Origin: CAYYJR01 sp964472305
GTDB lineage: Bacteria > Armatimonadota > Hebobacteria > CAIYQO01
Assembly (NCBI GenBank): GCA_964472305.1
Contig: CAYYJR010000024.1
Span: 1 to 54,591 of the forward strand
Reading direction: 5' to 3'
DNA length: 54,591 nt
Position numbers and translations under genes: made by a program. Positions 7,736-15,278 of this stretch are shown piece by piece. Position 1 is the stretch's first letter. Every line of letters starts with the position of its first letter. A model generated the notes under the pieces. It did not search any database, was not told where the DNA came from, and saw only the letters and a program-made list of their open reading frames with translations.

Positions 7736-8917
7736 ATGTTGAACAGCAAAGAGCGCGTGAAGATGGCCTTTCAGCACCAGGAACCTGATCGGGTGCCGGT
7801 GACGGAGCTCTATATCAACTCACCGGCAGCATCCGAGATTATTGGCCGGGAGGCGCTCACGGGCTGGGGCGGCAAGGTTCGCTGCAAGATGCACAACGAC
7901 ATGTTGCTGCAGGGGCGCGGCGACGAGTTCTATCACCAGGAGGTGGTGGACCTGGTGGACGTCTACCGGGCCATGGAACTGGATACCATCATCATCGAAC
8001 GGCCTCCGTTGCGCCATCCACAGATTCCCGTGAAAGTGGCCGAAAATGTCTGGCGCTTCGAGGACAGGGCCGCCGGTACCTTTCGCGAGGTGCAGTATTG
8101 CCCCGAAACCGATCTTTTTCACGAAACGGACTCCTGGCTAGCCTCCGGCGGCATGGATGCCTTCGCGCGCTACGTTGACTTGCTCGACCAGGACGACATC
8201 GACATGGATCGCTGGTCGTGGCAGCAGGCGGAATATATCATCGACCGGTGCGGCGCCGACATGTTTGTGATGGCGGTGGTGGAGATCGACTTTCCTCCCA
8301 TGAGTTTCGGATCGCTGGGCGGTGTATTCCTTGATGCCATGGCTTTCCGTCCTGACCTGGTGGAGCGGTACCTCGACTACCGCGTGCGCAAGGGGCTCAA
8401 GTTCGTGCAAAAGTATGCGGCGATGGGTGTCGACGCCGTGTTCGACGGCGAGGACCTTGCCGGCAACGGCGGGCCGCTCTTCTCCCCGCGCGACTACCGA
8501 AGATTCTACCTGCCCCGCTTCCGGCAGATCATCGACGCTTGCCATGACAACCACATGCGGTATGTCCGGCACACGGACGGCAACATCATGGCCTTTGCCG
8601 ACGAGTTCCTGGTCCAGACGGGGATCGACGCGTACCACTCCATCGATCCGGGCGCGGGCATGGATATCGGCCTGCTCAAGCGGGCGTATGGCGGTAATCT
8701 CACCCTGTGGGGGAACCTCGACTGCGCGATGCTGCAGACCGCCACGCCCGAGGAGATTCGCCGCGAAGTACGGCGAATCATCAACATTGCCTCGCCGGGA
8801 GGAGGCCACGTGTTCACCTCCAGCAACACCATCGACAGCGAGGTGCCGGCCAGGAATTTCGTCGCCATGGTCGAGGCCGTGAAGGAGTATGGCACGTATC
8901 CCATCAACCTCGATTGA
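7736..8917 (+). CDS. UroD/MtaA-superfamily protein with altered zinc site
   Basis: 393 residues beginning MLNSKERVKMAFQHQEPDRV, the classic start of UroD-superfamily methyltransferase-like proteins. The barrel includes VDAVFDGEDLAGNGGPLFSP and the strand RYVRHTDGN. His279 of the MtaA-type HxC pair is kept, but the Cys position is Asp281 (HTDG). The third ligand position near residue 364 is Asn (FTSSNTID). This degenerate site is typical of the large uncharacterised branch found in glycan loci of Armatimonadota, Lentisphaerae and similar bacteria. The function could be cofactor-independent decarboxylation or C1 chemistry on a sugar-derived compound; neither is shown. It is transcribed with its paralogues on both sides. 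Confidence 0.78.
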   Translation: MLNSKERVKMAFQHQEPDRVPVTELYINSPAASEIIGREALTGWGGKVRCKMHNDMLLQGRGDEFYHQEVVDLVDVYRAMELDTIIIERPPLRHPQIPVKVAENVWRFEDRAAGTFREVQYCPETDLFHETDSWLASGGMDAFARYVDLLDQDDIDMDRWSWQQAEYIIDRCGADMFVMAVVEIDFPPMSFGSLGGVFLDAMAFRPDLVERYLDYRVRKGLKFVQKYAAMGVDAVFDGEDLAGNGGPLFSPRDYRRFYLPRFRQIIDACHDNHMRYVRHTDGNIMAFADEFLVQTGIDAYHSIDPGAGMDIGLLKRAYGGNLTLWGNLDCAMLQTATPEEIRREVRRIINIASPGGGHVFTSSNTIDSEVPARNFVAMVEAVKEYGTYPINLD

Positions 8918-9215
8918 CAACAGGAATCGCACGGAGACCCGATCGGCAGTACTCGGTGTTTTTCGCGGACGACGCCAGACGATTGCGAGCAAAACGATTC
9001 TGCAGCACCCACAGACGAGCTGGACTGTCACGGATCACGGCGGCGATGGACGCCTGCGTGACGGCTGGTCGAAGTTGCGAAGGCATGCTGGATCGAACCC
9101 TTGTTCGTTGGACGAATGCGACGGATGCCGGCTGCACGATGTGCAGCACATCAGTCGGCGGCTCCGGGAGTGGCCTGCCGAGATTGCTTGAATTGCTGCC
9201 GAAGGGAGTTGAATA
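8918..9215 (+). other. 298-bp gap between UroD-like genes
   Basis: No convincing gene, hairpin or promoter is seen. A 169-codon frame crosses it but starts inside the upstream gene in another phase and has arginine-rich, low-complexity composition. The AAGGGAG ribosome site of the next gene occupies the last 15 bases. Confidence 0.5.
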
Positions 9216-10265
9216 ATGTTGCCGTTGACGCGTGAAGAAGTGCGTTCCGTCGTTGCCGGTCGCGGGTGTGCGAGCCGTGTGCCGGTGCTCCTGCACCAGT
9301 GGACGTATCCGGGTGCGTTCGGGGAGCGCGAAGCCGAGGTCCAGGCGATCTGCGATCGTTTTCCGCAGGATGCCCTTATCATCAGCTACCAGGCACCGGA
9401 CATCTATTATGCTCCGGCGGACGATCCTGAGTACCGCTGGATGGACTGCGACAAACCCGCCGACACCGGGACCGGGCACGGCATTGACGAGCAGGTCGCC
9501 CTGCGGGACTGGTCGCAGTTGGATGGTGTACTGGCACATTTTCCGAATCCCGACTACCCCGGACTGTTCCAAGCGCGCCCCGCGCCCGACGGCCGTTATC
9601 GGATCGCCCATTGGTGGTACGGCCTATTTGAACGGCATTGGTCCCTGCGCGGTATGACCAACGCCCTGATGGATTTTTACACAAATCCCGAGGAGGTGCA
9701 TCGCCTGTATCGTGCCTACACCGATTTCTTCCTCCGTTTCACGGAACGTGCCCAGGAGGAACTCCAGGCAGATGCGATCTATTGGACCGATGACCTGGGC
9801 ACGCAAAACGATCTCTTCTTTTCGCCGGAAATCTTTGACACGTTTTTCCGCCCGTATTACGCCGAACTGATCGCGAAGGCGCATCGTTTGGGGATGCAAG
9901 CGTGGATGCATTCCTGCGGCAATATCCTGAAAATCCTCCCCCGGTTTGTCGACATGGGCCTGGATGTCATCCACCCGATCCAGAAATACGCCATGGACGA
10001 GGTTTCCGTTGCACGCATGTTCGGAGACAAGATCGCCGTCTGGGCCGGTTTCGACGTCCAGCGAATCATCCCGTACGGCACATCGGAGGACGTCCGGCGG
10101 GAGGTGCGGCATCTGATGGACACCTATGCACGGCCGGAAGGCCGTTTCCTGCTGACCGCCGGCAACGGGATCACCCCTGACACGCCTGTCGAGAGTCTGC
10201 GTGCCTTGTTCGAGGAAGCCTATTCGTACGGCCGGATCAAGGCCTGCGCGATCGGCGGCGCGTAA
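9216..10265 (+). CDS. UroD/MtaA-superfamily protein with partial zinc site
   Basis: 349 residues, third UroD-superfamily paralogue in tandem. The segment WMHSCGN carries His232 and Cys234 of the MtaA-type zinc site, and LTAGNGITPDTP near residue 317 has Asn where the third zinc Cys of MtaA (GCGxPPDTP) would be. It is shorter at the N-terminus than its neighbours. A two-ligand site could still bind metal with another residue, so it sits between a true methyltransferase and the degenerate paralogues. AAGGGAG precedes the ATG by about 10 bases. It ends 91 bases before the convergent SDR gene. Proposed role: C1 or carboxyl chemistry linked to the upstream sugar genes (inference only). Confidence 0.78.
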   Translation: MLPLTREEVRSVVAGRGCASRVPVLLHQWTYPGAFGEREAEVQAICDRFPQDALIISYQAPDIYYAPADDPEYRWMDCDKPADTGTGHGIDEQVALRDWSQLDGVLAHFPNPDYPGLFQARPAPDGRYRIAHWWYGLFERHWSLRGMTNALMDFYTNPEEVHRLYRAYTDFFLRFTERAQEELQADAIYWTDDLGTQNDLFFSPEIFDTFFRPYYAELIAKAHRLGMQAWMHSCGNILKILPRFVDMGLDVIHPIQKYAMDEVSVARMFGDKIAVWAGFDVQRIIPYGTSEDVRREVRHLMDTYARPEGRFLLTAGNGITPDTPVESLRALFEEAYSYGRIKACAIGGA

Positions 10266-10285
10266 TACGGATTGTGTCATCGCAT

Positions 10286-10316
10286 GGCACGGGGCACATC
10301 AGGACATGCCCGTGCC
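10286..10316. terminator. Hairpin between convergent genes
   Basis: GGCACGGGGCA (10286-10296) pairs with TGCCCGTGCC (10307-10316) with one bulged G and a 10-base loop. It lies in the 91-base gap between the convergent UroD-like and SDR genes. It has no T-tract on either strand, so intrinsic termination is uncertain, but the placement fits a bidirectional 3' structure. Confidence 0.45.
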
Positions 10317-10356
10317 CGGTCAAGTGGTCGAGCAGGCCGGCTGGCGCCCTAGCAGT

Positions 10357-11130
10357 TCAATAGCAGTTGGTGATGGTGATGCCGCCATCCGTTACAATGA
10401 CTGCACCGTTGACAAACGACGCTTCGTCGGAAGCGAGGAACAAGGCCACGTTGGCAACCTCGCCTGCTGTCCCCCACCGGCCCATGGGGGTGACCTTTTG
10501 AAAGTGCTCGTAGTCAAACGCCGGATTGTTGATGTTACTTTCGTACACCATAGGCGTATAGATACCCGCCGGGGCGATGCAATTGACGCGAATGTTCATC
10601 TTGCCGTATTCCACGGCCATGGAGCGGGTGAGCGAGATGGTCGCGCCCTTGGAGGCCGTGTAGGCGTCGCATCGGGGAATGCCGATGAGACCGGCACTGG
10701 AGGCCGTATTGATAATGGAGCCGCCGCCACTTTGCACCATGAGGGGAATGGCGCATTTGCTGCAGTAGAACAGGCCATTCAGATTGATCCCCGTTATTTT
10801 GTCCCATACCGGCAGCGAAAGGGCGGCGACATCAGCATCCTCCATGCCGAGATAGACCGATGCGTTGTTGTAGAGGATGTGCAAGGCGCCAAATGTCTCC
10901 TGGATGCTGTTGAACGTGCTGCGAACATTCTCGATATCCTGGACGTCGGTCGGGAACAGGACCGCCTTGCCGCCTGCCTGCGTAATCGCTTCTCGGGTTT
11001 CTTCCCCCAGGGCCTGGTTGACTTCCAGGATGGCGATGGCGGCTCCTTCTCTGGCGAAGATTTCAGCCGCTGCACGTCCGATACCTCGGCCTGCGCCGGT
11101 GATGGCTGCCACTTTATTTTGCAATCGCAT
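10357..11130 (-). CDS. SDR-family NAD(P)-dependent oxidoreductase
   Basis: 257 residues of a classical short-chain dehydrogenase. The Rossmann cofactor motif is TGAGRGIG near residues 12-19, NNAS follows strand 4, and the catalytic Ser lies in NTASSAG with YTASK as Tyr/Lys. The C-terminus AVIVTDGGITI is typical. An acidic residue after strand 2 (ILEVN) suggests NAD rather than NADP. The frame extends 40 codons further upstream, but the ATG at 11130 starts immediately at the Rossmann fold and has GAGG about 9 bases before it. Convergent to the UroD-like genes; it could oxidise a sugar or sugar acid, but specificity cannot be read. Confidence 0.9.
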   Translation of the reverse strand: MRLQNKVAAITGAGRGIGRAAAEIFAREGAAIAILEVNQALGEETREAITQAGGKAVLFPTDVQDIENVRSTFNSIQETFGALHILYNNASVYLGMEDADVAALSLPVWDKITGINLNGLFYCSKCAIPLMVQSGGGSIINTASSAGLIGIPRCDAYTASKGATISLTRSMAVEYGKMNIRVNCIAPAGIYTPMVYESNINNPAFDYEHFQKVTPMGRWGTAGEVANVALFLASDEASFVNGAVIVTDGGITITNCY

Positions 11131-11697
11131 GGTGTTTGTCCTCGTTGGCACGTTGTATACTCTGGTGATGGGAGGCTTCCCGTCGCGAAATTCTCTGCTC
11201 GACGCCGGTGCACTGCTATCATGCCATCCGTGATATGCCTCCCCCGCCACAAGTTGGCGGAGGCGGCACTTTCAGGTATCCCCACGGCATGATGGACTGC
11301 CGCTCTCTCCTCAACATTCTCCGCGACAGGCTCGGATTCCTGCTCACACGCCGTGCGAGCGCACGCAAAGACTATTGGGCTTTATCACCCCCTGGCCGTC
11401 TGCCGGATGATCGTCATGATAAGGAACACTGGGCTGTCGTAGGGGCATGGGCCTGCACCACCTGCTTGATGACGGACTCGATGCGCTTGCTGCCAATGAC
11501 CATGACTGATGAATTGGCCAGCGCTAGACTATCTCCAGTGGTTTATCCCATGTCACACGAACGGGACAATGGCTCTTCCCGCGGGGAATTGCATCTGTTC
11601 GGCAACAGAGTATACGCTGACAGGTGAGAGAATAGAGAATTCATACACCATTGTTATCACGGGAGCCACCGCGAAGCAGGCCCGCGAGACGATAACG
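11131..11697. other. Intergenic region between divergent SDR and nitric oxide reductase genes
   Basis: About 570 bases without a supported gene. Frames crossing it are short and biased toward residues expected from shadow reading. It must carry the promoters of both flanking genes, but I find no sigma-70 pair good enough to call. No FNR/DNR-type TTGAT-N4-ATCAA box is visible. A loose CCAAT...ATTGG arm pair occurs near 11491-11520. Confidence 0.4.
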
Positions 11698-11717
11698 AGC
11701 ACTTTCAATACAGTGCT
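11698..11717 (+). promoter_or_regulatory. Inverted repeat abutting the norB ribosome site
   Basis: AGCACT (11698-11703) and AGTGCT (11712-11717) flank TTCAATAC and end right at the AAAGGAGG ribosome site of the nitric oxide reductase gene. It could be an operator or a leader stem that masks the ribosome site. Six-base arms can arise by chance. Confidence 0.3.
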
Positions 11718-11734
11718 AAAGGAGGACCGCAAAG

Positions 11735-14065
11735 TTGCATGCCGCACAACAGCCCCGAATGCTCATTGCGCCGTTGTGGTTAGCAGTGGCCGGCCTTACG
11801 TTTCTGACCGGTTTCGCCGTATTGGGAATACTGGCGTATCTTATTCACACCCAACACCCCCCGATTCCCGCGACCGTGACGCGACCGGATGGCACCGTGC
11901 TCTACACCGGCGCCGACGTCATGGCGGGACAGCACCTGTTTCAGCGACGGGGGCTGATGCAATACGGCACCCTTTTCGGGCACGGCGCATACCTGGGGCC
12001 GGATTTCACCGCGCAATATCTGCATGAAGCCGCTGCGACATCAGTGCAATTCTACCAGGCACAGGGAATGTCGCCTTCGGATGCGCGCGATCGCGTGCTG
12101 CGCGAATCCAAGGCCAACACTTTCAATCCAGCCAGCAACACGCTGACCTTCACCCTCGGTCAAGTCGCGGCATTCACCCGCCTGAAAACCTTTTATCGCC
12201 AGTGGTTCGGTCCGCCGCAGACGCAGCAAGGGTTGCAGCGTCCCCACATCACCGACCCGCGCGACATTCACGCCATCACCGCCTACTTTTCCTGGGCGGC
12301 ATGGACGACGGCGGCGATGCGCCCCGGCGTCGGCTATTCCTACACCAATAATTGGCCGGCTGAGCCGTTGGTGGGGAACAGCCCGACCGCGGAGGCCTAT
12401 TTATGGAGTGCGCTCAGCCTGATCGCGCTCCTCGGGGGCATCGGTATGATCCTCTTCCTGGTCGGACGCTACAATATACTGGGGTGGCATCGTACCGGTG
12501 AAGACGAGCTGGAGTATCGCATTGCCTTCCGCCCGCCGGAGCAAGTGCACCTGACACCGTCACAGCGCGCGACCGTCTGGTATTTTCTGGTCGTCGCCGG
12601 ACTATTTCTCGCGCAGGGATTGCTGGGCGGTGTGAATGCCCACTACCACGCCGAGCCGCAGGGATTTTACGGATTCAATCTGTCGCAACTGCTGCCCTAT
12701 AACCTGAGCAGGATGTGGCATGTACAGCTCGCGCTCTTTTTCGTCGCCACCAGCTTTCTGGCGCTGGGCATCTTTCTCGTGCCGATGATCGCGCGGCGAG
12801 AGCCCAAGCATCAGGATAAGCTGGCGATCGGCCTGTTCGGCGCGGTTGTGCTGGTGGTGATCGGCAGCCTGTTGGGCGAAGCCGTCAGCCTGCGTGGGGT
12901 TTTCACGGAAAACAGCCCCTGGTTCTGGCTGGGTGCGCAAGGGTGGGAATACCTGGACCTGGGACGATTGTGGCAGGTGCTGCTGACGGTCGGCATGCTG
13001 GCCTGGGTGGCGATCCTGGTGCGCGGCATGTGGAAACGCCTGCCGGGCGAACACCCCGGCAATATGCCCTACCTGTTCCTGTACAGTGCGCTATCGATCC
13101 CGCTTTTTTATGCGGCGGGCATGTTTTTCGGCAAAATGACGAATTTCGCGGTCATGGATTTCTGGCGTTTCTGGGTGGTGCATCTCTGGGTGGAGGATTT
13201 CCTCGAATTGTTCACCACCATCATGGTGGCCTATATCTTCGTGCTGCTCGGAGTCGTGCGACCAGTGACCGCCACCCGGGTGATTTACCTCGACGTGATC
13301 CTCTATTCCGTCGGAGGCGTCATCGGCACCATGCACCACCTGTATTTCAGCGGCGCCCCCGCGGCGCACATGGCGCTGGGAGCCTTCTTTTCCGCCATGG
13401 AAGTCATTCCGCTGATGCTGCTCACCTTTGAGGCCTGGCGCTTCATGCAGTTGGGACAATGGCGGGCACAACATAATCCCGCCCTCAGCGACGGCTTTCC
13501 GCACAAATGGGCTGTCATGTTCCTGATTGCGGTCGGCGTATGGAATTTTCTCGGCGCCGGGGTCTTCGGGTTCCTGATCAACCTGCCGGTCGTCAGCTAT
13601 TATGAGATCGGCACGCAATTCACCGCCAACCACGCGCACGCGGCGTTGATGGGTGTCTACGGCATGCTGGCCATCGGGTTCTTCATGTTTGTCTCCCGCT
13701 ATTTCATTCAGCCGGATCGGCGCAGCGAAGGGGCGATGCGTCTCTCATTCTGGAGCCTGAACATCGGATTGCTGTGGATGGTGCTGGTGAATCTCATTCC
13801 GGTCGGAACGCTGCAGTTTCTGGATAGCGTGCAGAACGGCTACTGGCACGCCCGCCAGGCGGAGTTCTTTGCACAACCGGCGTTGCGCGCGCTGGAATGG
13901 CTGCGGTTACCGGGCGATGTGCTCTTTATCGTCGGCGGCATCCTGCCGATCGTCTATCTCGCGCTGCGCATGGTGGCGTCCTGGCGGCAGTATGCCCGTT
14001 CACCGCGCACCGGCGAGTTCGATCAATTCTATGAGCCGACCATGGAGGAACCGCCATCCGCGTGA
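11735..14065 (+). CDS. norB: Quinol-dependent nitric oxide reductase (qNOR)
   Basis: 776-residue membrane enzyme of the heme-copper oxidase superfamily. It reduces two NO to N2O using quinol electrons. Residues 1-35 hold a first membrane helix, and residues 36-225 form the periplasmic cytochrome-c-like domain without any CxxCH heme site, the mark of qNOR against cNOR. About twelve further helices follow. Visible ligands are His329 (MWHV), His483 in HLWVEDF, His534-His535 in GTMHH and His633/His635 in NHAHAAL. Glu487 occupies the NOR-specific acidic position, and no CuA site or cross-linked Tyr is seen. The start is TTG at 11735, supported by AAAGGAGG nine bases upstream; the next ATG (11759) would lack a ribosome site. 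It lies 160 bases before nuoA on the same strand, linking NO removal to the quinone pool. Confidence 0.95.
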   Translation: MHAAQQPRMLIAPLWLAVAGLTFLTGFAVLGILAYLIHTQHPPIPATVTRPDGTVLYTGADVMAGQHLFQRRGLMQYGTLFGHGAYLGPDFTAQYLHEAAATSVQFYQAQGMSPSDARDRVLRESKANTFNPASNTLTFTLGQVAAFTRLKTFYRQWFGPPQTQQGLQRPHITDPRDIHAITAYFSWAAWTTAAMRPGVGYSYTNNWPAEPLVGNSPTAEAYLWSALSLIALLGGIGMILFLVGRYNILGWHRTGEDELEYRIAFRPPEQVHLTPSQRATVWYFLVVAGLFLAQGLLGGVNAHYHAEPQGFYGFNLSQLLPYNLSRMWHVQLALFFVATSFLALGIFLVPMIARREPKHQDKLAIGLFGAVVLVVIGSLLGEAVSLRGVFTENSPWFWLGAQGWEYLDLGRLWQVLLTVGMLAWVAILVRGMWKRLPGEHPGNMPYLFLYSALSIPLFYAAGMFFGKMTNFAVMDFWRFWVVHLWVEDFLELFTTIMVAYIFVLLGVVRPVTATRVIYLDVILYSVGGVIGTMHHLYFSGAPAAHMALGAFFSAMEVIPLMLLTFEAWRFMQLGQWRAQHNPALSDGFPHKWAVMFLIAVGVWNFLGAGVFGFLINLPVVSYYEIGTQFTANHAHAALMGVYGMLAIGFFMFVSRYFIQPDRRSEGAMRLSFWSLNIGLLWMVLVNLIPVGTLQFLDSVQNGYWHARQAEFFAQPALRALEWLRLPGDVLFIVGGILPIVYLALRMVASWRQYARSPRTGEFDQFYEPTMEEPPSA

Positions 14066-14140
14066 GCCATGCCGGCGTTCTCTGCTTTCGTGGCATCGTC
14101 CGTATGACAATACAAGTGTACGCTTTGTCAGGCGATCTAT

Positions 14141-14155
14141 GGGGTATGATACCCC
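14141..14155. promoter_or_regulatory. GGGGTA-TGA-TACCCC palindrome upstream of nuoA
   Basis: A perfect 6-bp-arm palindrome 70 bases before the nuoA start. A TATGAT (14145-14150) lies inside it, with TTGTCA at 14125-14130 only 14 bases upstream, so a promoter there would be poorly spaced. G-tract/TA/C-tract palindromes of this general form serve as operators for CsoR/RcnR-type metal or redox sensors; that link is speculative here. Confidence 0.4.
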
Positions 14156-14225
14156 CCAAGCAGGTGTGGGCGTACCGGGCAGGGAACGATAGCAACGCTA
14201 ACTTCGTTGTAACGAGGAGGGAGAC

Positions 14226-14654
14226 ATGCAGGCACCGCCGGTGCCGATCTGGCCGCTGCTGGTGTATTTCATCCTGGTCGCGCTGCTGATCGCGGCCATG
14301 TTGCTGATCGCCCATGTCGTGGGCGAGCGTCGCTCGGAACAGGCGACGGGAGAACCCTACGAATCCGGCATGGTGCCCACCGGGTCGGCGCGCATCCGTT
14401 TTCCGGCCGACTTCTACCTGATCGCCATGTTCTTTGTGATTTTCGACGTGGAGACGGTATTCATCGTCTCCTGGGCGATCACCGCGCGCACGCTGGGGTG
14501 GATGGGTTATACGGCGGTCGCGCTCTTCATCGGCGTGCTGCTGGTCTCGTTGGGATACCTCTGGCGGGCGGGTGCGCTGGATTGGGGTCCCGGACGCTGG
14601 CGGCACGGGATTTTGGGAGCGCACGAAAGGGAAGAGCATGCGGAGAACCGCTGA
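14226..14654 (+). CDS. nuoA: NADH-quinone oxidoreductase subunit A
   Basis: 142 residues, three membrane helices. The conserved NuoA loop reads EPYESGM...ARIRFPADFYLIAMFFVIFDVE; the Cys of the usual YECG is replaced by Ser here. The acidic FDVE segment is retained. The subunit helps join the membrane arm to the peripheral arm at the quinone site. GAGGAGGG lies just before the ATG. First gene of a 13-gene nuo operon; its 3' end overlaps nuoB by 17 bases. Confidence 0.95.
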   Translation: MQAPPVPIWPLLVYFILVALLIAAMLLIAHVVGERRSEQATGEPYESGMVPTGSARIRFPADFYLIAMFFVIFDVETVFIVSWAITARTLGWMGYTAVALFIGVLLVSLGYLWRAGALDWGPGRWRHGILGAHEREEHAENR

Positions 14655-15270
14655 ACCGCCTGCGGGCTACACGACGGATGCCGCCGGGTCGCTGACCACC
14701 CCGGTGAAACAATCCGTGCTCCTGTCACGCCTGCAAGACTTGCTGGCGTGGGGGCGCAAGAATTCGCTCTGGCCATTTAACTTCGGCTTATCATGCTGCT
14801 ACGTCGAGATGGCCACCAGCCTCACCAGCCGTTACGACATTGCCCGTTTCGGCGCGGAAGTCATCCGCAGCACTCCCCGCGAGGCCGATCTCATCGTGAT
14901 CGCCGGCACCGTCTTCAACAAGATGGCGCCGGTGATCGTGCAATTATACGAGCAGATGCTGGCGCCGCGCTGGGTAATTTCCATGGGCTCCTGCGCCAAT
15001 TCCGGCGGCATGTATGATATCTATAGCGTGGTGCAAGGCGTAGATACATTTCTCCCGGTCGATGTGTATATCCCGGGATGCCCACCGAGTCCTGAGGCGT
15101 TCATGGAGGGTTTGCTGCTGTTGCAGCAGGCCGTCGGCCAGGAAAAGCGACCATTGAGCTGGGTGGTGGGGCCGCAAGGGGTGTATCGACCGGAGATGCC
15201 GATACAGCGCGACGCGAAGCGCGAGGCGCGCCGGCAACAGCGGGAACTGCGCCCGCCGGACAGCATATAG
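14638..15270 (+). CDS. nuoB: NADH-quinone oxidoreductase subunit B
   Basis: 210 residues; carries cluster N2, the terminal 4Fe-4S donor to quinone. The four ligands are visible: adjacent Cys53-Cys54 in GLSCCYVEM, Cys119 in GSCANSGG and Cys148 in PGCPPSPEAF. The frame is open from 14572, but the ATG at 14638 has GGGAAGAG just upstream and gives normal length, so the 22 extra codons inside nuoA were dropped. The basic, Arg-rich C-terminal tail (about 20 residues) is longer than in many NuoB proteins. Confidence 0.96.
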   Translation: MRRTAEPPAGYTTDAAGSLTTPVKQSVLLSRLQDLLAWGRKNSLWPFNFGLSCCYVEMATSLTSRYDIARFGAEVIRSTPREADLIVIAGTVFNKMAPVIVQLYEQMLAPRWVISMGSCANSGGMYDIYSVVQGVDTFLPVDVYIPGCPPSPEAFMEGLLLLQQAVGQEKRPLSWVVGPQGVYRPEMPIQRDAKREARRQQRELRPPDSI

Positions 15271-15278
15271 GGGGTCGT

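Noticed and set aside
11208..12027. Plus-strand frames upstream of and into the nitric oxide reductase gene
   Set aside because: Different phase from the reductase, no family signal and no ribosome site; the real gene starts at 11735 with a strong one.
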